Of a DNA stretch of 64,000 nucleotides, positions 1-13,125 are shown piece by piece. The DNA is from Byssochlamys sp. IMV 00236. Taxonomy: Eukaryota; Ascomycota; Eurotiomycetes; Eurotiales; Thermoascaceae. The stretch's first letter is position 1; every line of letters starts with the position of its first letter. The notes under the pieces are model-generated. The model was not told where the DNA came from. It did no database searches and saw only the letters and a program-made list of their open reading frames with translations. The position numbers were made by a program, and so were the translations under genes. Where the stretch lies: contig MSJH02000810.1 of NCBI GenBank assembly GCA_001931875.2, positions 631,535-695,534 on the forward strand, given 5' to 3'.

Positions 1-282
1 CCCTTCCATGAACGAGACCGCTCTCGATCTCGGACGACAAACGAAACGCAGAGACAAGATACATCGAAAATGGCACATCCGGGGTAGTACATGCGCCTGA
101 TGGTATCTTAAATTCAAACTGCGAAAGTAAAACCGCCTCCCAGAACAATAATGTATATAGGCGATATAAAAATAGTAGTAAGGAGTATGTTAATCTCTTT
201 CCTGTTGCTCCCAATGTTTAGGCCATTGAGGAGGTGAAAATAGCGCGCTGCAAAATATTTGCGCGAGAAGCATCAAAGTTGT

Positions 283-2759
283 TCAGCCATGCATCCAGCC
301 CCCGTCCTGGAACAAGTCTGACATCTGAGGCTCCTGCCAGTAAAGCTGACGCCATTCGTCTTCCATTTCTGGAAGGCTTTCAAACGCCATAGGCACGGAT
401 TGGGCGGTGTCAACGAACGGGAAGAGTTGTCGCCAGTCTGAATACCCCCTTGTTTCTTCTAAGTGTTCCACCGGCTCCGGAGGCGGAATACCCTCCGACC
501 CCTCGAAAGAGGTATCGGCAAACCGGGGCTGCGTAACGATGAAAGGGTCATAATTCTGGTTCTGTAGATTCACTGCAGACGGAGAAGATTGCTGGAGATG
601 TGAGTGGGATCTTTGTAGTTGCGGTGCTGATTGTGGGGGCACTTGAGAGCGTTGGACCATTGGTGTTGCGGTGTTGGATGTAGAATCCGAATTCCCACTG
701 TGCCCGCGAGAACCATTGAACTGTCCGGGCATTTCAGTCTTGGCCAGTCGCAAGTCCTGTTGCAGTCGTTTCGAGCCCTCAAACAGTCGGAAAACCATTC
801 CTGCATGTGCCCAATACTCTGCCAATTCACGGAGAGAATACAGGGTCGAATCAAATCGTCTCAGAGCATTTATGGCCAACACAGGGTTCGAGAACCGCAG
901 CTCAACCCTGACTTGTATCATAGCTGTGAGAAGGGTGTAAACCGATGAGCTCCAGAGATACTTCAGGCGATCCTTTTGACGAAGTTCCTCAAAAATTGAA
1001 GCAATGACTCCAGCACCAGTACTGCAGATCTCAGCATCGTGGGGACCGTAGTCATCTGAGTAGGCAGATGCCCTCGGATGCGGCCTATGTAAAAGGATGA
1101 GAAAGTTATTGTACGTCAGATGAAGCACGGCCGACCATGGGTCCAAATCAGAAGCTCGTAACCGTAGAGTATCTGGTAGTTGAAGAGACCAGTCTGCTAG
1201 AGCGGCGTCAGCCTGCGGAAGAGCGGCTTTTCGACGCTCGGGGCTTATTTTCAAGCCAAATCTCTCTTTGAGAATGTACGATATCATCGTACACAGCTCT
1301 GTGAAGTGGATAACAAAGTCAACCTGCACCTGGGCGCCGCAGCCTTCAAAGTCTGACGGGGTCAGAGGGAGAACATCGGAGTCGTCTAGATTTCTGAATC
1401 CTCGTTAGTATTTGACGAGAGAGTCATAATAGGATCCCAGACAACTCACATGGCCTGTGGTCGCCCGTATGACAATGAGACCATAACGTCGAATTGCACC
1501 AGAATCCACCATACTCTCCTCCACATTCTCCGGTCTCCAGCAGTAAATCTGCTCGAAACAGGGTTACGATGCATTCCTATACCCGTAGCAAGCCTTGCTG
1601 CCACCCCGACCCAATAGTAAGCATTAGCGGAAACATCATCATCGGTAGAATCAGAGTGCCATGTCAGGAGCAAAGCCACTTGAACCAGAATATCTCTGTT
1701 CCGCTCGACTCTCGCGTCAAATAACCACTTGCACCGTCGGAAGAAGGTCTCTTTCAATGCGTCTCTCTCTGGCATAGGGCGAGATACATGAGCTCCCACA
1801 AGCAAGATGGCTTGGAGGACCAATATTGGTGGGGGATCCGATGGATCGTGATTCCGATACTGTGTCATAAATACATCCTCGTCGACAATGGGATATCCAG
1901 GGTTCACATGAGCGAAATATGCTTGTACCAATTCGTCTGCCAGCGCCTTCTCAGGTAATGAAACGGCATCCTTGAGAAGCTCATCGTGGCCTGTTCTCAG
2001 ATGGCGCTTAGGGATATCGTTTCCCGCAAAGTGATACACGTCACCATCTTTCCCTCGTTGTTGACGAATGAGGAACGATATATTGGAAACATCATGTCCG
2101 ACATATATCGCACGTACACCTCTCTGGATCTCTCTCTGATCCAACTCATCCTCGTCAATCAGCTTCACTAAGCGCTTCTCCAGCCCCCGATGGTCTTCAT
2201 GGTCGGTTGACGACTCAGATGATGGTTGCTGGTCGTAAGAGCCCGGCCTTTGGTTCATGCTGGACCCATTTTGTGGTCCCTGAGCATTACCTGTATAAGC
2301 TGACTGAGGAGGGATATTACTCCGCGGACTGGAAGCTACTGTTGATGCCGCCCGTATCGGAGACACTGGCGAAAGCAGTTTTGAGGAAGTGTCAGGCACA
2401 GACGGCGGCCGGCAACGTATCGGGACTGGATCAAGAATCGACCGGACAACTGGCCGCTTTTTCTTTTCGTGTATGCGACAGTCTGTCTTACCAGAAGACC
2501 GGCAATTGGAGCATGGTAGCCCAACGATACGGGCGTCGCAGCGGACTTTTCTGAGATGGCAATGAACGCAAGCAGCGGACCCTGGTAAACACAAATACAG
2601 TCAGAACTCATGACCACATCAACGCAATCTCTCCTTCGATATAAAGTGGCCAACAGCACAAATATCATCCAAGGATGATAGATGAATCATACCCGACTTC
2701 CGCTTCGTCACTCCACCGCCGCCTGCGGGGATCTGAGTGTTGCTCGCTGCGGAAGACAT
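283..2759 (-). CDS. amdR: AmdR-like Zn2Cys6 transcription activator
   Basis: Three exons: 2759-2693, 2581-1450 and 1393-283, giving 769 residues. Exon 1 was found by hand. It starts at an ATG and ends KRKS before a GTATGA...ACCAG intron of 111 bp; intron 2 is 56 bp (GTGAGT...TACTAAC...CAG). Residues about 27-53 form a binuclear zinc cluster of spacing CX2CX6CX8CX2CX7C, followed by a basic run (HEKKKRP). The middle third matches the fungal specific transcription factor domain (SYGRPQAINL, RPHPRASAYSDDYGPHDAEIC). The C-terminus is polar and Gln/Pro-rich. From family knowledge, A. nidulans AmdR (about 765 residues) is a nuclear activator induced by omega-amino acids; it drives acetamidase, lactam and GABA catabolic genes. 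The resemblance runs from the N-terminus through the middle domain, so I prefer AmdR to the related CTF1-type factors. The next gene upstream is hapC, whose product acts at CCAAT boxes, including that of amdS. Confidence 0.87.
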
Positions 2760-3988
2760 GTCGACGTCGAGAAACACATTGGTCGAACTACATGCCGCAG
2801 TGCTACAGGTGCGGTCATGATCGTAGCATTCTCAATGGGCCTGCCGTACAAACCGAGGCTGGACTTTACACGCGACGAACAGCCGTGAAGATGGGATCAG
2901 ACCATCTGTGGGTCAAACGGTTCTTGTTCTCTTTAGCGGGGAGAGATAAGCAGATCACGTGGGATGCGGAGAAAGGCGAAACAAACGGTCTCGATCTTAG
3001 CGATGTTTCAACTTAGCGATCCGGGGTGGAATAAAATGGCAGATGGAATAACTAAGCAGAGTATTTGAAGATCTGTCTATTCCAGTCAATAATATGTGCA
3101 TCTACATCCCAAAATGTGCTGTAGAAAGGATTTGTATACCTTTTCATAACTCCAGGTTGGACTCCGCAACCTCCACAGTGAGAAGGATTTCCTTCACTAC
3201 GTTACCGGATATCAAACACTCTCAATACCATGAGAATGCACTTTTTTGGCTCAGATAGGTGGATGCATTTGCTAGAGATACATGTATAGCAGATGGACAA
3301 TTCATAAATGCATTCTTGAATACAATCACAACAAATGATTAAATGGAAACAAAAGGGGGAGGGGGACCAAGACAAAAAAAAAGATCAAAAGGTATATGTG
3401 CCATCCCATGTCCGATCCATGATTTTCCCACCTTGAGCGCCTGGGCCCCGGCCGCCATCCTTGCTCCTTGAGCTTCCGATAACATTCATCCGGTGAATCG
3501 ACCTCCCAACATTACACAGACAGGCGGCTAAGTTATATAGCTAGAGAGACAGAGAGACAGGTTCTGGCTACCCTTGGTCTCATGTAGAATACCTGTCTTT
3601 CGCATCTGAAAAGAAATCAAGGGAAAGGGGAATAATGAGTGTACAAAGAGGGAGGGTTCCTTTTTGTTCGAGCGTACAAGTGCGCCACCAGAAAAAGAAA
3701 TTTCCTTCATGAGATGTGAATACAGGAGATCCACTCCAAATTTCCTCCCAGCTCACAGTACAGTCGCTCGAGACACTGCGACTCATCCGTCAGGTTATGG
3801 TAGTCCGCTTCTCAAGCCGCAAATTGGCTAGACACGAAGTTTGCGTCTGGCCAGTGTCGTTTTCCCGCAGGGTGCGTATACACCCGCTGGAAACTTCTTT
3901 CGGTTCGCAATTGCACATGCAGCGGAGAGGATTCATTCGATATCAGCGTCCGACAGAGCATATTCCCGAGTCCAGATGTGGTGGTCCT

Positions 3989-5166
3989 CTAGTAGGACTC
4001 ACCGCCGGTGCCGTTGTGGCCTTGGCCTACCATGGACGTGTAACCATAGGCCGATGCGTCCTGGGACGGGTCCAGATTCGGGCTGAGGATGCTGTTGGAG
4101 TTCTCCGCAGCACCAGGGAAGCCTGTGGCACCCGGGTCTGCGGTTGCGGTATTCGCACGACCGACCTGAGGGCCACTGACAGAACCGCCAACCGGACCAC
4201 CCGTATAACCACTGCTCGTGGGTCTGTTCTGGTTCTCACCGCGCGCAGACTGGGTCTAGAAAGATAATCAGTTCCAATATCCCATGTTTGGAAAAAGAAT
4301 ATCCTAAATCGAAGGGCGCCCCTGGCCGGCCATAGGCGGTTCGTTGTGGACTTACCTCACGGTATTTGGACAGATAGATTTTGAGAGCTTCAGCGTAGTT
4401 TTCAAACCCCAGAGACGTCATGGCAAAGAGGATGTCCTCGCCATTGACCGTCTTGCGCTTTTCTTGCTGACATTTCTCGGAAGCTGTCCAGCGTCAGTAG
4501 GACTAGTTTATATTAAAAAGAAGAAGTAAGGAAGAGCTGACCTTCACTGGTAATAAACGAAATGAACTCGCTCACACATTCTTGCATGCACTCCTTTGCT
4601 TCCTTCGCAATCTTAGCATTTTCTGGCAGGGCGGTCTTCATGATGCGAGCCACTGTAAAGTGGTCAGTTAGTATCTGAAGCTGATCTCCACGGCCCATCG
4701 TTTATGATGTAAAAAAAGGATTATGCATGACAATGACGGGGAATCATCCAAAGATGCTAGATGCGGAAGGCAGCGCCAATACATCCAACCAAGCAGCTTG
4801 CGATGCGATGCAGATCACGGCTGGTACAGAAGACGAATGAAGAGCATTTGTTCAAATATGCTTAAATCCAATCCTTCCAGTTGGGACATCGCGGGGTTTG
4901 GAACCCCGGCAGGGTATCGCGAAGGCGAACGGTCGCCTGCAAGCAGCAGAGGCAAGGTACGCACAAATCAGGAGGACAGAGGACCTGCAAGGACACGTAA
5001 ACTTACCATTTGCAATTGGGAGCCATCGATCCTGCTCCTTCACTTCGAACTCGCCCTGGCCTTGTCCTTGTGTATCTTGATTATCCCTTTCCATGTGTTC
5101 CGGGTCGTCGCCTGATTGCGCTTCAGGTTCCACTTCAGGTTCCTTTGGAGGAGAGGCCGAAGACAT
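3989..5166 (-). CDS. hapC: CCAAT-binding complex subunit HapC (NF-YB / Hap3)
   Basis: Four exons: 5166-5007, 4652-4542, 4483-4356 and 4255-3989 (221 residues). Residues about 43-130 form the histone-fold core of [47 protein letters not shown] and [19 protein letters not shown]. The start [11 protein letters not shown] was chosen because the in-frame region upstream has no homology. The N-terminus is acidic and Gln-rich. The C-terminal exon is a Gly/Ser/Asn-rich tail ending GGESY. HapC pairs with HapE and HapB in the nuclear CCAAT-binding complex, which sets basal expression of many genes and, with HapX, iron homeostasis. Intron 1 (354 bp) is unusually long for this window, and about 3 kb upstream lacks recognisable genes, so a long leader is possible. 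It lies in tandem with amdR. Confidence 0.95.
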
Positions 5167-8100
5167 GATTTTAGGTGTTTGACTACGTGCAGCGGATACC
5201 GGCTTGAGGCGAGGATCGTTCGGGATGCTCTGCTGGCAAATGACCACGTCAGAGGTGCGCGAGAAGGATCTCTGCTCTAAAGGCTATGCGGCACTGCGTC
5301 AGGGGGCGTCGGACTGGGCAGCGATTTGCTTCACGATCGCCCGAACGTGGGAACTGCCAACTGTGTGGGGGAATCGGGGCAGTAGTTCTGTTCTATGCTG
5401 TTCTGCTCAGCTTCTCTGGCGGTGTACCACTCCGATGAGAGCACTTTTCCAGATGCTGCCGGCGCAACCCAGGGGATTTCCCACACAATCAAAGATGCGC
5501 AATTGCGATCACCGTCCGACAGGTCTGCCTGCAAGCTGCAGATTCAATATCGAGGCGTGCGCGGGCCTGAGAGAGGCAGCGCTAACTAGATCGCGCGTGC
5601 TGAGAACGCGGAGGACAGTGGGGTCTCAATCACAGGAGACAAGACTTGTGCTCCGTACAGCTGGCGCGGATGGAGGCAGAGATAGCGAACGAGGGCAGCG
5701 CTTGTGCGACTGATCAAGAAATAATACCTGGATACAGGTAGAGGTGGGTTCTGGTTGCACGAGAGGTGTTCACCCAGCGGCCGTGCTTCTTGTTGATGCG
5801 CGCAACCAGCCAGCAATTGGCGAACCAGAACGTTGCGGACGCGACCGGCAGGGGACGGCTGGAGCTTCCACAGCCGCAGCAAAGCAGCAACGGAACCTGA
5901 CTGGCGGATGAGGGCGATGTCGAAGACAACAACAACAGTGACGGTTCACCCGGGTGAGGAGGATGAGAGATGATGTTTCGATGAAGGATGCGGCGAAGAG
6001 AGACCTGACCAGGACGGGATGATGACGGCGAAATCGCCTTCTCGCGCTGCTTCTCGCCATCTCCCTCGCCTTCCATCTCGGCAGCCTGAGGCATCAATTC
6101 CATGCCGGATACAGCCTGGTACGATACCGTCGCCCATCTTCGGCCACGCCGCCTGTGGGGTCCGCCCATCGACGCGTATGGATACCGTATGCAACGAGAC
6201 GCCGTTTCCAATGTTCTTCGGGGCTTCTCTGGCTGGATCTAGTGTACCACGCAGCGGGGGCCATCAGCCTTACGAGGACTGGTACTATGAACTACTTTGT
6301 CAATCCATTCATCTCGTTCTGTGCCTTTTCTTTGACGACAAGCCTGGTTTTCCATGAGCTGAAGATAGCTCAAGTCTAGTATATGGCTAGACGGATTCAA
6401 GAGTCTGGAAGCGGTATCAATGCAAAAGCCAAAGTCGTCGAATAGCACACGAGAACGACTCCCAGCAATCCGAATCGCCCTGATGCCAGGTCCCTGGGAC
6501 TCAATCGATCACGGAACGGCACGGGACTCTAACTTGCCTTTCAGTCAATCAGCATCACTCTTATGGCACCGACATGCCTCTGGTCTCTTTGCGACTCCCG
6601 TTCAGAACTATCTCGAGCCTCCCAGTTACAGCATCCGCAACTGAAAGCTTCTGAAGACAGCCAATCTGACTGTTCTCCAGCACACCATACCCTGTTGCTA
6701 GCATTTCTGTCACTCAGCTAGAAGCATGGCTGACATTTTTGGGTAGAAAGATGAGATGTTTTGCGAGGCTTTTCTGGGTGACCATGCTTATGATACCGGA
6801 TATTCCCTGGCAGACGCCATTCGAAGCAGGGGTTTCTCGGACAGTCAAGGCAGGGCAACGACGAGGCGGACTTGGGCAGAGGACAGCACAAAGTCATCGA
6901 TTTCTTGTGCGGTTGATAACGCCAGACCATGCATCAATCAAAATGCGACTAGTCGGCTACTGAACTACATACAGGCGCACGGATCGAACCCGGAGAGCAC
7001 GATCTCTGAAGAGGCTATTAATGACTGACAATTGTTTCTGTGGTCACTAGGATCACAGGAGGACAAGTTATTGTCGATCATGAAAAGTCAGAATGGCTTG
7101 ACTCAACTTATCCCCCTTCGCCCTGTTTCACTTAGAGTCTCCTAGGAGGAGAGTATCCACTTAGATCTGCTCCGTCAGACTACGTGTTCATGATAGCACT
7201 TATTTGGTGCATCAGATCAGATGAACATGTGTTAATTTCCTGCAGAAGTCCTTATTTATCCACCTGGACTGTCCTTGCTGCCGCGTGAAGTTCTCCACTT
7301 CGGGACTCCCGATGTGAAGACCCCGCGCCTCTCGGCAGCCCATGTTACTTCCTTGTCAACAGCTACCCTATCACTGGCAGGATACGATCAAAATAATTTC
7401 AGAGGTGCACGAGACCGTACTTGCTTGGTTGTTTTTGCTTGTCTTCCCGAGGATATATCTGCAACAGAGAAGTCTCAGCGCTCTCTCTAGAACGGCCCTC
7501 AGCTTGATGTGGGAAGATCAGTGAAGGCGAAGACAGAAACACACAGTACCTGACACGGTCGACCGAATCACGAGGACGCGACAGTCGCAGTGATGTCCAA
7601 TGATGCCGGCTGGAAAGCCGCTAGCCTAACGGCCAACGAGACGGCTGAGGTCCACGGTAAATCAAGGGCAGTCAGCCATACACAAGATCTCCCATACCCT
7701 CCATACCTACCTCGCCTGCAGATGTCCGTTTCATTGGGCCGTTGCGCATAGAACAGACAACTCACCTTCCATGTAGATGGGATGCCTCTATGAGCACGAG
7801 AGATACAGTGAAAGACGAAAATTACTAGCAAGGTGGCAGAGAATCTCTAACTTTCGAGGAAGATTACGAACTTGTAGAGGATGAGTGTTGCTAACGCAGT
7901 ATACGAATTTGCTCTGTCTGCAATAGTCAGGGTGTAAAGTCCTTCCTCTCGTGTCAACGTAACCTATCTAGGCATGGCTGCAACTCAAATTCGGCCTTTC
8001 CTGTGATGTCTCACTGAATCTTCGCGTTTTTCAACTGGTGACGTGTGGAAAGATATCAGCATGCTAGCTGGCGTAGCCTCAAGGACGCCTTGGACTAGAA

Positions 8101-8310
8101 GTCCGTCCAGTTCACAACTCTCGTTTCATAACCAAGTCGATAGCCGTAAAATCATGCATGAACTGAGTGACACATATCCTTGGTTGTACATCCATCGTCG
8201 TGGCCGTGTCTGCCGACGTTCCGACGAATCCCCCTCGCCTGCACAAAGGTCGAGCTTGTTGAAGACCCTGCCCTCAACATGTCTAACTCCTTGCGGATTT
8301 CATGCTTCGC
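5167..8310. other. 3.1 kb gap, no recognisable gene
   Basis: This gap lies between hapC (which reads away from it) and the end of the prefoldin gene. It contains only short overlapping frames on both strands. None has a recognisable domain or a convincing spliced continuation. The first kilobase upstream of hapC is GC-rich and pyrimidine-rich on the hapC strand, as expected of a long 5' leader or promoter. I see no tRNA, repeat family or transposon end. A non-coding transcript is possible but cannot be shown from sequence alone. Confidence 0.5.
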
Positions 8311-9027
8311 TCACTGCTGGACCACTTGGATATTGTTCTTCTTCTGTAGGTCGGGGCATATCAGTCTCCAGTTCGTTTCATAGCGCGACGCTGAGGAAGG
8401 CATAGGAGCGGAAGGGGATATGTGGCACAATCCATGAAAGCCTGAAGAAGAAATGAAGATAAGTTATTTACTGACCTTCCAGTTGTCCATTTCGGTCTGT
8501 TTGGCCTTGTATTGCTTGAGGAGCTCATCCAAGACCTGTTTCAGTCCGTCAGAATTGGTCTTGAGCGACGGAATCACATCCTTGATAGTCCGTTCGACCA
8601 GGACACCGTTAACCATCCGGAAGCATTTTCTATCCTGAGGGAGAGGCTCGAGGGTCTCAATTACGAGTCTAAATATTAAAGAAATCCGGATCAGTTCCAA
8701 GGTTTCGATATACATGGCGAGAACAACAACAATGCGACTGTGGCTCCCTCGAGCGGCAGGACACCGTGCGATAATACATCTGGCCACAGTACCACATCTT
8801 GTATATTCATATACGGAAGTGAAACTCACTTGTGCTCTTCGGTCTCTTGTTCGATGTCACCAATCTTTTGCGCAAGTTGTTGCAGTGTGTTTTTGAAAGT
8901 CGAGTATTGGAGCTGCAGCTCTGCCAGACATTAGTTTCCCCTCACCTGGCGCGATAGAGCGAATAAATGTAGCACTTTGCGACTTACCTTGCTGCCTTTT
9001 GACACTGACCTGCGGCTGGCTCGCCAT
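8311..9027 (-). CDS. GIM4: Prefoldin subunit 2
   Basis: Four exons: 9027-8988, 8920-8830, 8668-8476 and 8343-8311, giving 118 residues, the usual size for a beta-type prefoldin. The protein begins MASQPQVSVKRQQELQLQY. It consists of two long coiled-coil helices joined by the beta-hairpin region LEPLPQDRKCFRMVNGVLVE, with RTIKDVIPSLKTN following and the second helix ending DNWKKKNNIQVVQQ. Prefoldin is a cytosolic hexamer that hands nascent actin and tubulin to the CCT chaperonin. The final exon is only 33 bp and was placed because intron retention would end the protein early at WKVSK. It is divergent from PRP16, with 692 bp between the two starts. Confidence 0.93.
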
Positions 9028-9719
9028 GATGGACAGTTGAGGTCGCGATGCCGTCCACAGTGAGCTGGTGGGCTATGACGCGGGGCGATAGTGAAAGTTG
9101 AACGGCACTCCGCCAAGATCAAGCGTGCCCGCCGCCGACCTGTGGGAGCTTCTACTTAGAGGAGCGTTTAGAAGCCTCCAACCCCACTAATATAGAGTCA
9201 TCATTTTGAAAAGTATCTACGGAAGGTCTTTCAAGTAGACACATCTGCATAAATACTTAACGAAAATATATCTGGTCAAACTTGTTGCATGAGTGTGGTT
9301 TATCGATATCGGAAATTTTAAAGTAGAATAACTAGTCTACGCAGATATTCACACCCCAACCAGTAAATAACTAATAGCAAGGTCATAGTCTAGGAAGATG
9401 GAGCACCAACTTCATCAACTGTTTAAAAGTGACTTAGTTGCCCTATTAGGAGACAGATAACAATAAATACACATAGTACAGTACTCGAAGGCTTGCAGTT
9501 GTCGAGAAGTTATTATGCTGCAGACGGCAGATGGGGCGTGATCACGTGGTGATAACATTAGTCATCTCACCTGGGGTTTGCCGGCGAAATAGCTAGATGC
9601 GCGTCGACTTTTAAGCGGCAATTACTCTTCCGGCTGCTTCGCGCTGCCATACGACTTCCGAGCCTCTTTTTTTGTATATCGTTCTATCTATTACTGGCAA
9701 ATAATACTCCTTGCCCAGA
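9028..9719. promoter_or_regulatory. Divergent promoter region, prefoldin 2 / PRP16
   Basis: This 692 bp AT-rich stretch lies between two start codons that face away from each other. It presumably holds both promoters. I see no open frame of note and no conserved motif I can name with confidence. Confidence 0.5.
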
Positions 9720-12606
9720 ATGACGCGCGAAGAGCCTCCGGCCAAGAGGCTGAAGAGCTCTAACCTGCCGCCACCTATCCGCGATGCCAGACGCCGCGAC
9801 ATTGACAATTGGGAGACTAACCGGATGCTCACATCTGGTGTCGCCCAGAGACGAGATTATGGCGGCGATTTCGCACCTGATGATGATGAGGGCGTTCGAA
9901 CTCACCTACTGGTCCATGACCTGCGCCCGCCGTTCCTCGATGGCCGGACCATTTTCACCAAACAGCTCGAACCCATCTCAGCTGTTCGCGATCCTCAGAG
10001 TGATATGGCTGTCTTCAGTCGAAAAGGCAGCAAGGTTGTTCGGGAACGACGGCAACAGCGCGAGAGGCAGAAGCAGGCGCAGGAGGCGACCAACATGGCA
10101 GGCACAGCCTTGGGTAATCTAATGGGGATTAAGGAAGATGAGGGAGATAGTGCGGTGGCTGCGCCTATTGAGGACGAATTCCGAGGAGGCAACAAGTTCG
10201 CCAAGCACATGAAGAAGGATCAAGGTGGTTCTAGTGCATTCAGCAAGAACAAAACGCTCCGGGAGCAGAGAGAATTCCTACCCGCTTTTGCGGTCAGAGA
10301 GGAGCTCCTGCGTGTGATCCGAGACAATCAAGTTGTTATTGTTGTTGGCGAAACGGGATCGGGTAAAACGACGCAGCTTACTCAGTTCCTGCACGAAGAT
10401 GGCTACTCGAAATTCGGCATGATTGGGTGTACACAGCCGCGAAGAGTTGCTGCCATGAGTGTCGCTAAACGTGTGAGTGAAGAGATGGAGGTCGAACTCG
10501 GAAGTACCGTTGGTTATGCGATTCGTTTCGAAGACTGCACCAGTGACGAGACAGTCATTAAATGTAAGTTCTACCCAGCCCGTTGCTTTGAGGACTATAA
10601 CTAACATGGGCATAGATATGACTGACGGTGTCCTGCTGAGAGAATCATTGGTGCAACCGGATCTTGATAAATACTCTTGTATTATCATGGATGAGGCGCA
10701 CGAAAGAGCCTTGAATACTGATGTTCTGATGGGCCTGATCAAGAAGGTCCTAGCTCGACGACGTGACCTGAAGTTGATAGTAACATCGGCCACGATGAAT
10801 TCGGAGCGATTCTCGCGCTTCTACGGCGGTGCACCTGAGTTCATAATTCCCGGAAGGACATTCCCGGTCGATGTCCATTTCTCCCGTTCCCCCTGTGAGG
10901 ACTACGTCGACAGTGCAGTCAAGCAGGTCTTGGCTATCCACGTTTCTCAGGGTCAGGGTGACATTCTCGTGTTTATGACAGGCCAGGAGGATATCGAAGC
11001 GACATGTGAGCTCATCGATGAGAGGCTGAAGTTGTTGAATGATCCGCCAAAGCTCAGTATATTGCCGATCTACAGTCAGATGCCGGCTGAGCAACAGGCG
11101 AGGATCTTTGAGAAGGCGCCTCCTGGTGTGCGGAAGGTCATTGTCGCTACAAATATCGCAGAGACGAGTTTGACTGTCGACGGAATTATGTTCGTTGTCG
11201 ATTCTGGCTTTTCTAAGTTGAAAGTATACAACCCGCGGATGGGTATGGATACCCTTCAGATCACGCCTATATCACAAGCCAACGCGTCCCAACGCTCGGG
11301 CAGAGCAGGGAGGACAGGGCCTGGGAAGGCCTACCGTCTCTATACTGAGCAGGCTTTCAAGAATGAGCTCTATCTCCAGACTATACCTGAAATTCAGCGG
11401 ACCAGTCTCGCCAATACGGTGCTTCTTCTCAAGTCTCTTGGAGTGAAGGATCTCCTTGACTTTGACTTTATGGACCCCCCGCCACAAGAAACGATAACGA
11501 CTTCTCTTTTCGAACTTTGGTCACTGGGAGCGTTGGACAACCTTGGTGATCTCACGCCGCTGGGCCGTCGTATGACACCGTTTCCGATGGACCCACCTCT
11601 GGCCAAACTCCTGATTATGGCTGCCGACGAGTACAGCTGCAGCGAGGAAATGTTGACTATCGTCTCCATGCTTTCTGTCCCCAGCGTCTTCTATCGCCCG
11701 AAAGAGCGGCAGGAAGAATCGGATGCTGCTCGCGAGAAGTTCTTTGTCCCGGAATCCGACCACCTTACTCTTTTACATGTGTATACACAGTGGAAGGCCA
11801 ATGGATACTCGGACGCATGGTGTACTCGGCATTTCCTCCACTCCAAGGCTCTGAGGCGGGCCAAGGAGGTTCGAGAGCAACTGCACGACATCATGACTGT
11901 GCAGAAAATGCCTCTGGTCAGCTGTGGTACCGACTGGGACGTCATCCGAAAATGTATCTGTTCTGGATATTACCACCAGGCTGCCAAGGTCAAGGGCTTG
12001 GGCGAGTTCATCAATCTTCGCACCAGCGTAACGGTGCAACTGCACCCAACCAGCGCGCTCTATGGACTTGGTTATGTGCCAGAGTATGTGGTCTACCATG
12101 AGTTGATCCTGACAAGCAAGGAATACATGTCCACCGTGACATCTGTTGACCCTCACGTAAGTCTCCATCATTGTTTTCCAGATGATAAATTCGAAAAATC
12201 AAAATACTAACGCCCATGACAGTGGCTCGCAGAACTCGGCGGCGTTTTCTACTCAGTCAAAGAAAAAGGCTACTCGCACCGCGAGCGACGCGTGACGGAA
12301 CAAGAGTTCAATCGTCGTATGGAAATCGAGGCTCAGATTGCAGTGGACCGCGAGCGCGCCGCTGCAGAGAAAGAGCGCGAAAAGGAGCTCAATGATCCCT
12401 CGAGACGGAAGAAGGAAATCGAAGCTGGTACTGGCGGACGATCAGCTGTCCGACGGCCGGTCATCGGAGCAGGAAGAAGGGTTGGAGGCGTGGTCACATC
12501 TTCATCCTCGTCATCGAGACCGTCATCAAACGGAACCGGAGGTAGCTCTGGGGGCAGCGCTGTGCGGCGACCAAACGGACCCAGAAAGCCTGGTAGGGTC
12601 TTCTGA
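9720..12606 (+). CDS. PRP16: Pre-mRNA splicing factor ATP-dependent helicase Prp16 (DEAH)
   Basis: Three exons: 9720-10563, 10616-12156 and 12223-12606 (922 residues). Motif I GETGSGKT is at 210-217, motif II DEAH at 307-310, SATMN is motif III, and [12 protein letters not shown] is motif VI. These are followed by the winged-helix, ratchet and OB-fold region typical of spliceosomal DEAH helicases. Prp16 rather than Prp2/22/43 is indicated by the N-terminal block [19 protein letters not shown] with its MAVFSRKGS continuation, and by [19 protein letters not shown] near the C-terminus. Prp16 drives the conformational change between the two catalytic steps of splicing in the nucleus. The start is the first ATG of the open frame. 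The C-terminal tail (about residues 820-922) is charged, then Ser/Gly/Arg-rich and probably disordered. Confidence 0.95.
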
Positions 12607-13125
12607 GCGGACTGAAGCAACAATTGGAAACGGATATTCTCCGCCTTGCATTTGTGACTTTTTGTATAGCCAAAAGCTTGTTGCATACCCCTTCCGTCTC
12701 ATGCATGATGTTATGACCTGTACATAGAAGCATGCCGTATTTCGATGTCATACCGTGTACAATAGAATAATTGTCAATCTATTATTACCATGATATATGC
12801 CTGTACTCTGAAACAGAGGATTCTCCAATAATTCCCGGATCCTAGAGAGCCTCGAGCAAACTGCTCCTAGTTGCCTGAAAATTGAACGAAGGCTAGTTGA
12901 CAAATATCCGCCACGCTTCCATATGGCATAAATTCTATAACGCATAACTTAAGAGGGTGTAGTGAAAACAGAACTGACCAGGTAAACGGCAAAATAATCG
13001 AGACGTAGTGTATCATGAATGTTTTCTTCTTTCCCCCCGTCCCTCGATCAGCTATTTCACATTTCAAAAAATTACAAGTACATGACGGCGGCCCGAAGAC
13101 CACTCCCGCATCTGACCCCACCGCT
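12607..13125. other. Convergent 3' region between PRP16 and OST2
   Basis: About 520 bp separate two convergent genes. It holds their 3' untranslated sequence and is AT-rich with several AATAAT/ATAAA-like stretches. No gene is seen. Confidence 0.5.

Noticed and set aside
5714..6211. 165-codon minus-strand frame upstream of hapC
   Set aside because: Low-complexity Arg/Ser/Pro/Cys composition, overlapped by several frames of similar length, no domain and no splice into hapC that makes sense.
6975..7000. T-loop-like sequence (reverse complement GGGTTCGATCC) suggesting a tRNA
   Set aside because: The flanking bases cannot form the T stem, and no D or anticodon arms follow.
6756..7028. Plus-strand frame of 90 codons with fairly ordinary composition
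   Set aside because: No homology I recognise, no neighbouring exon, and poor start context. Left as part of the gap.
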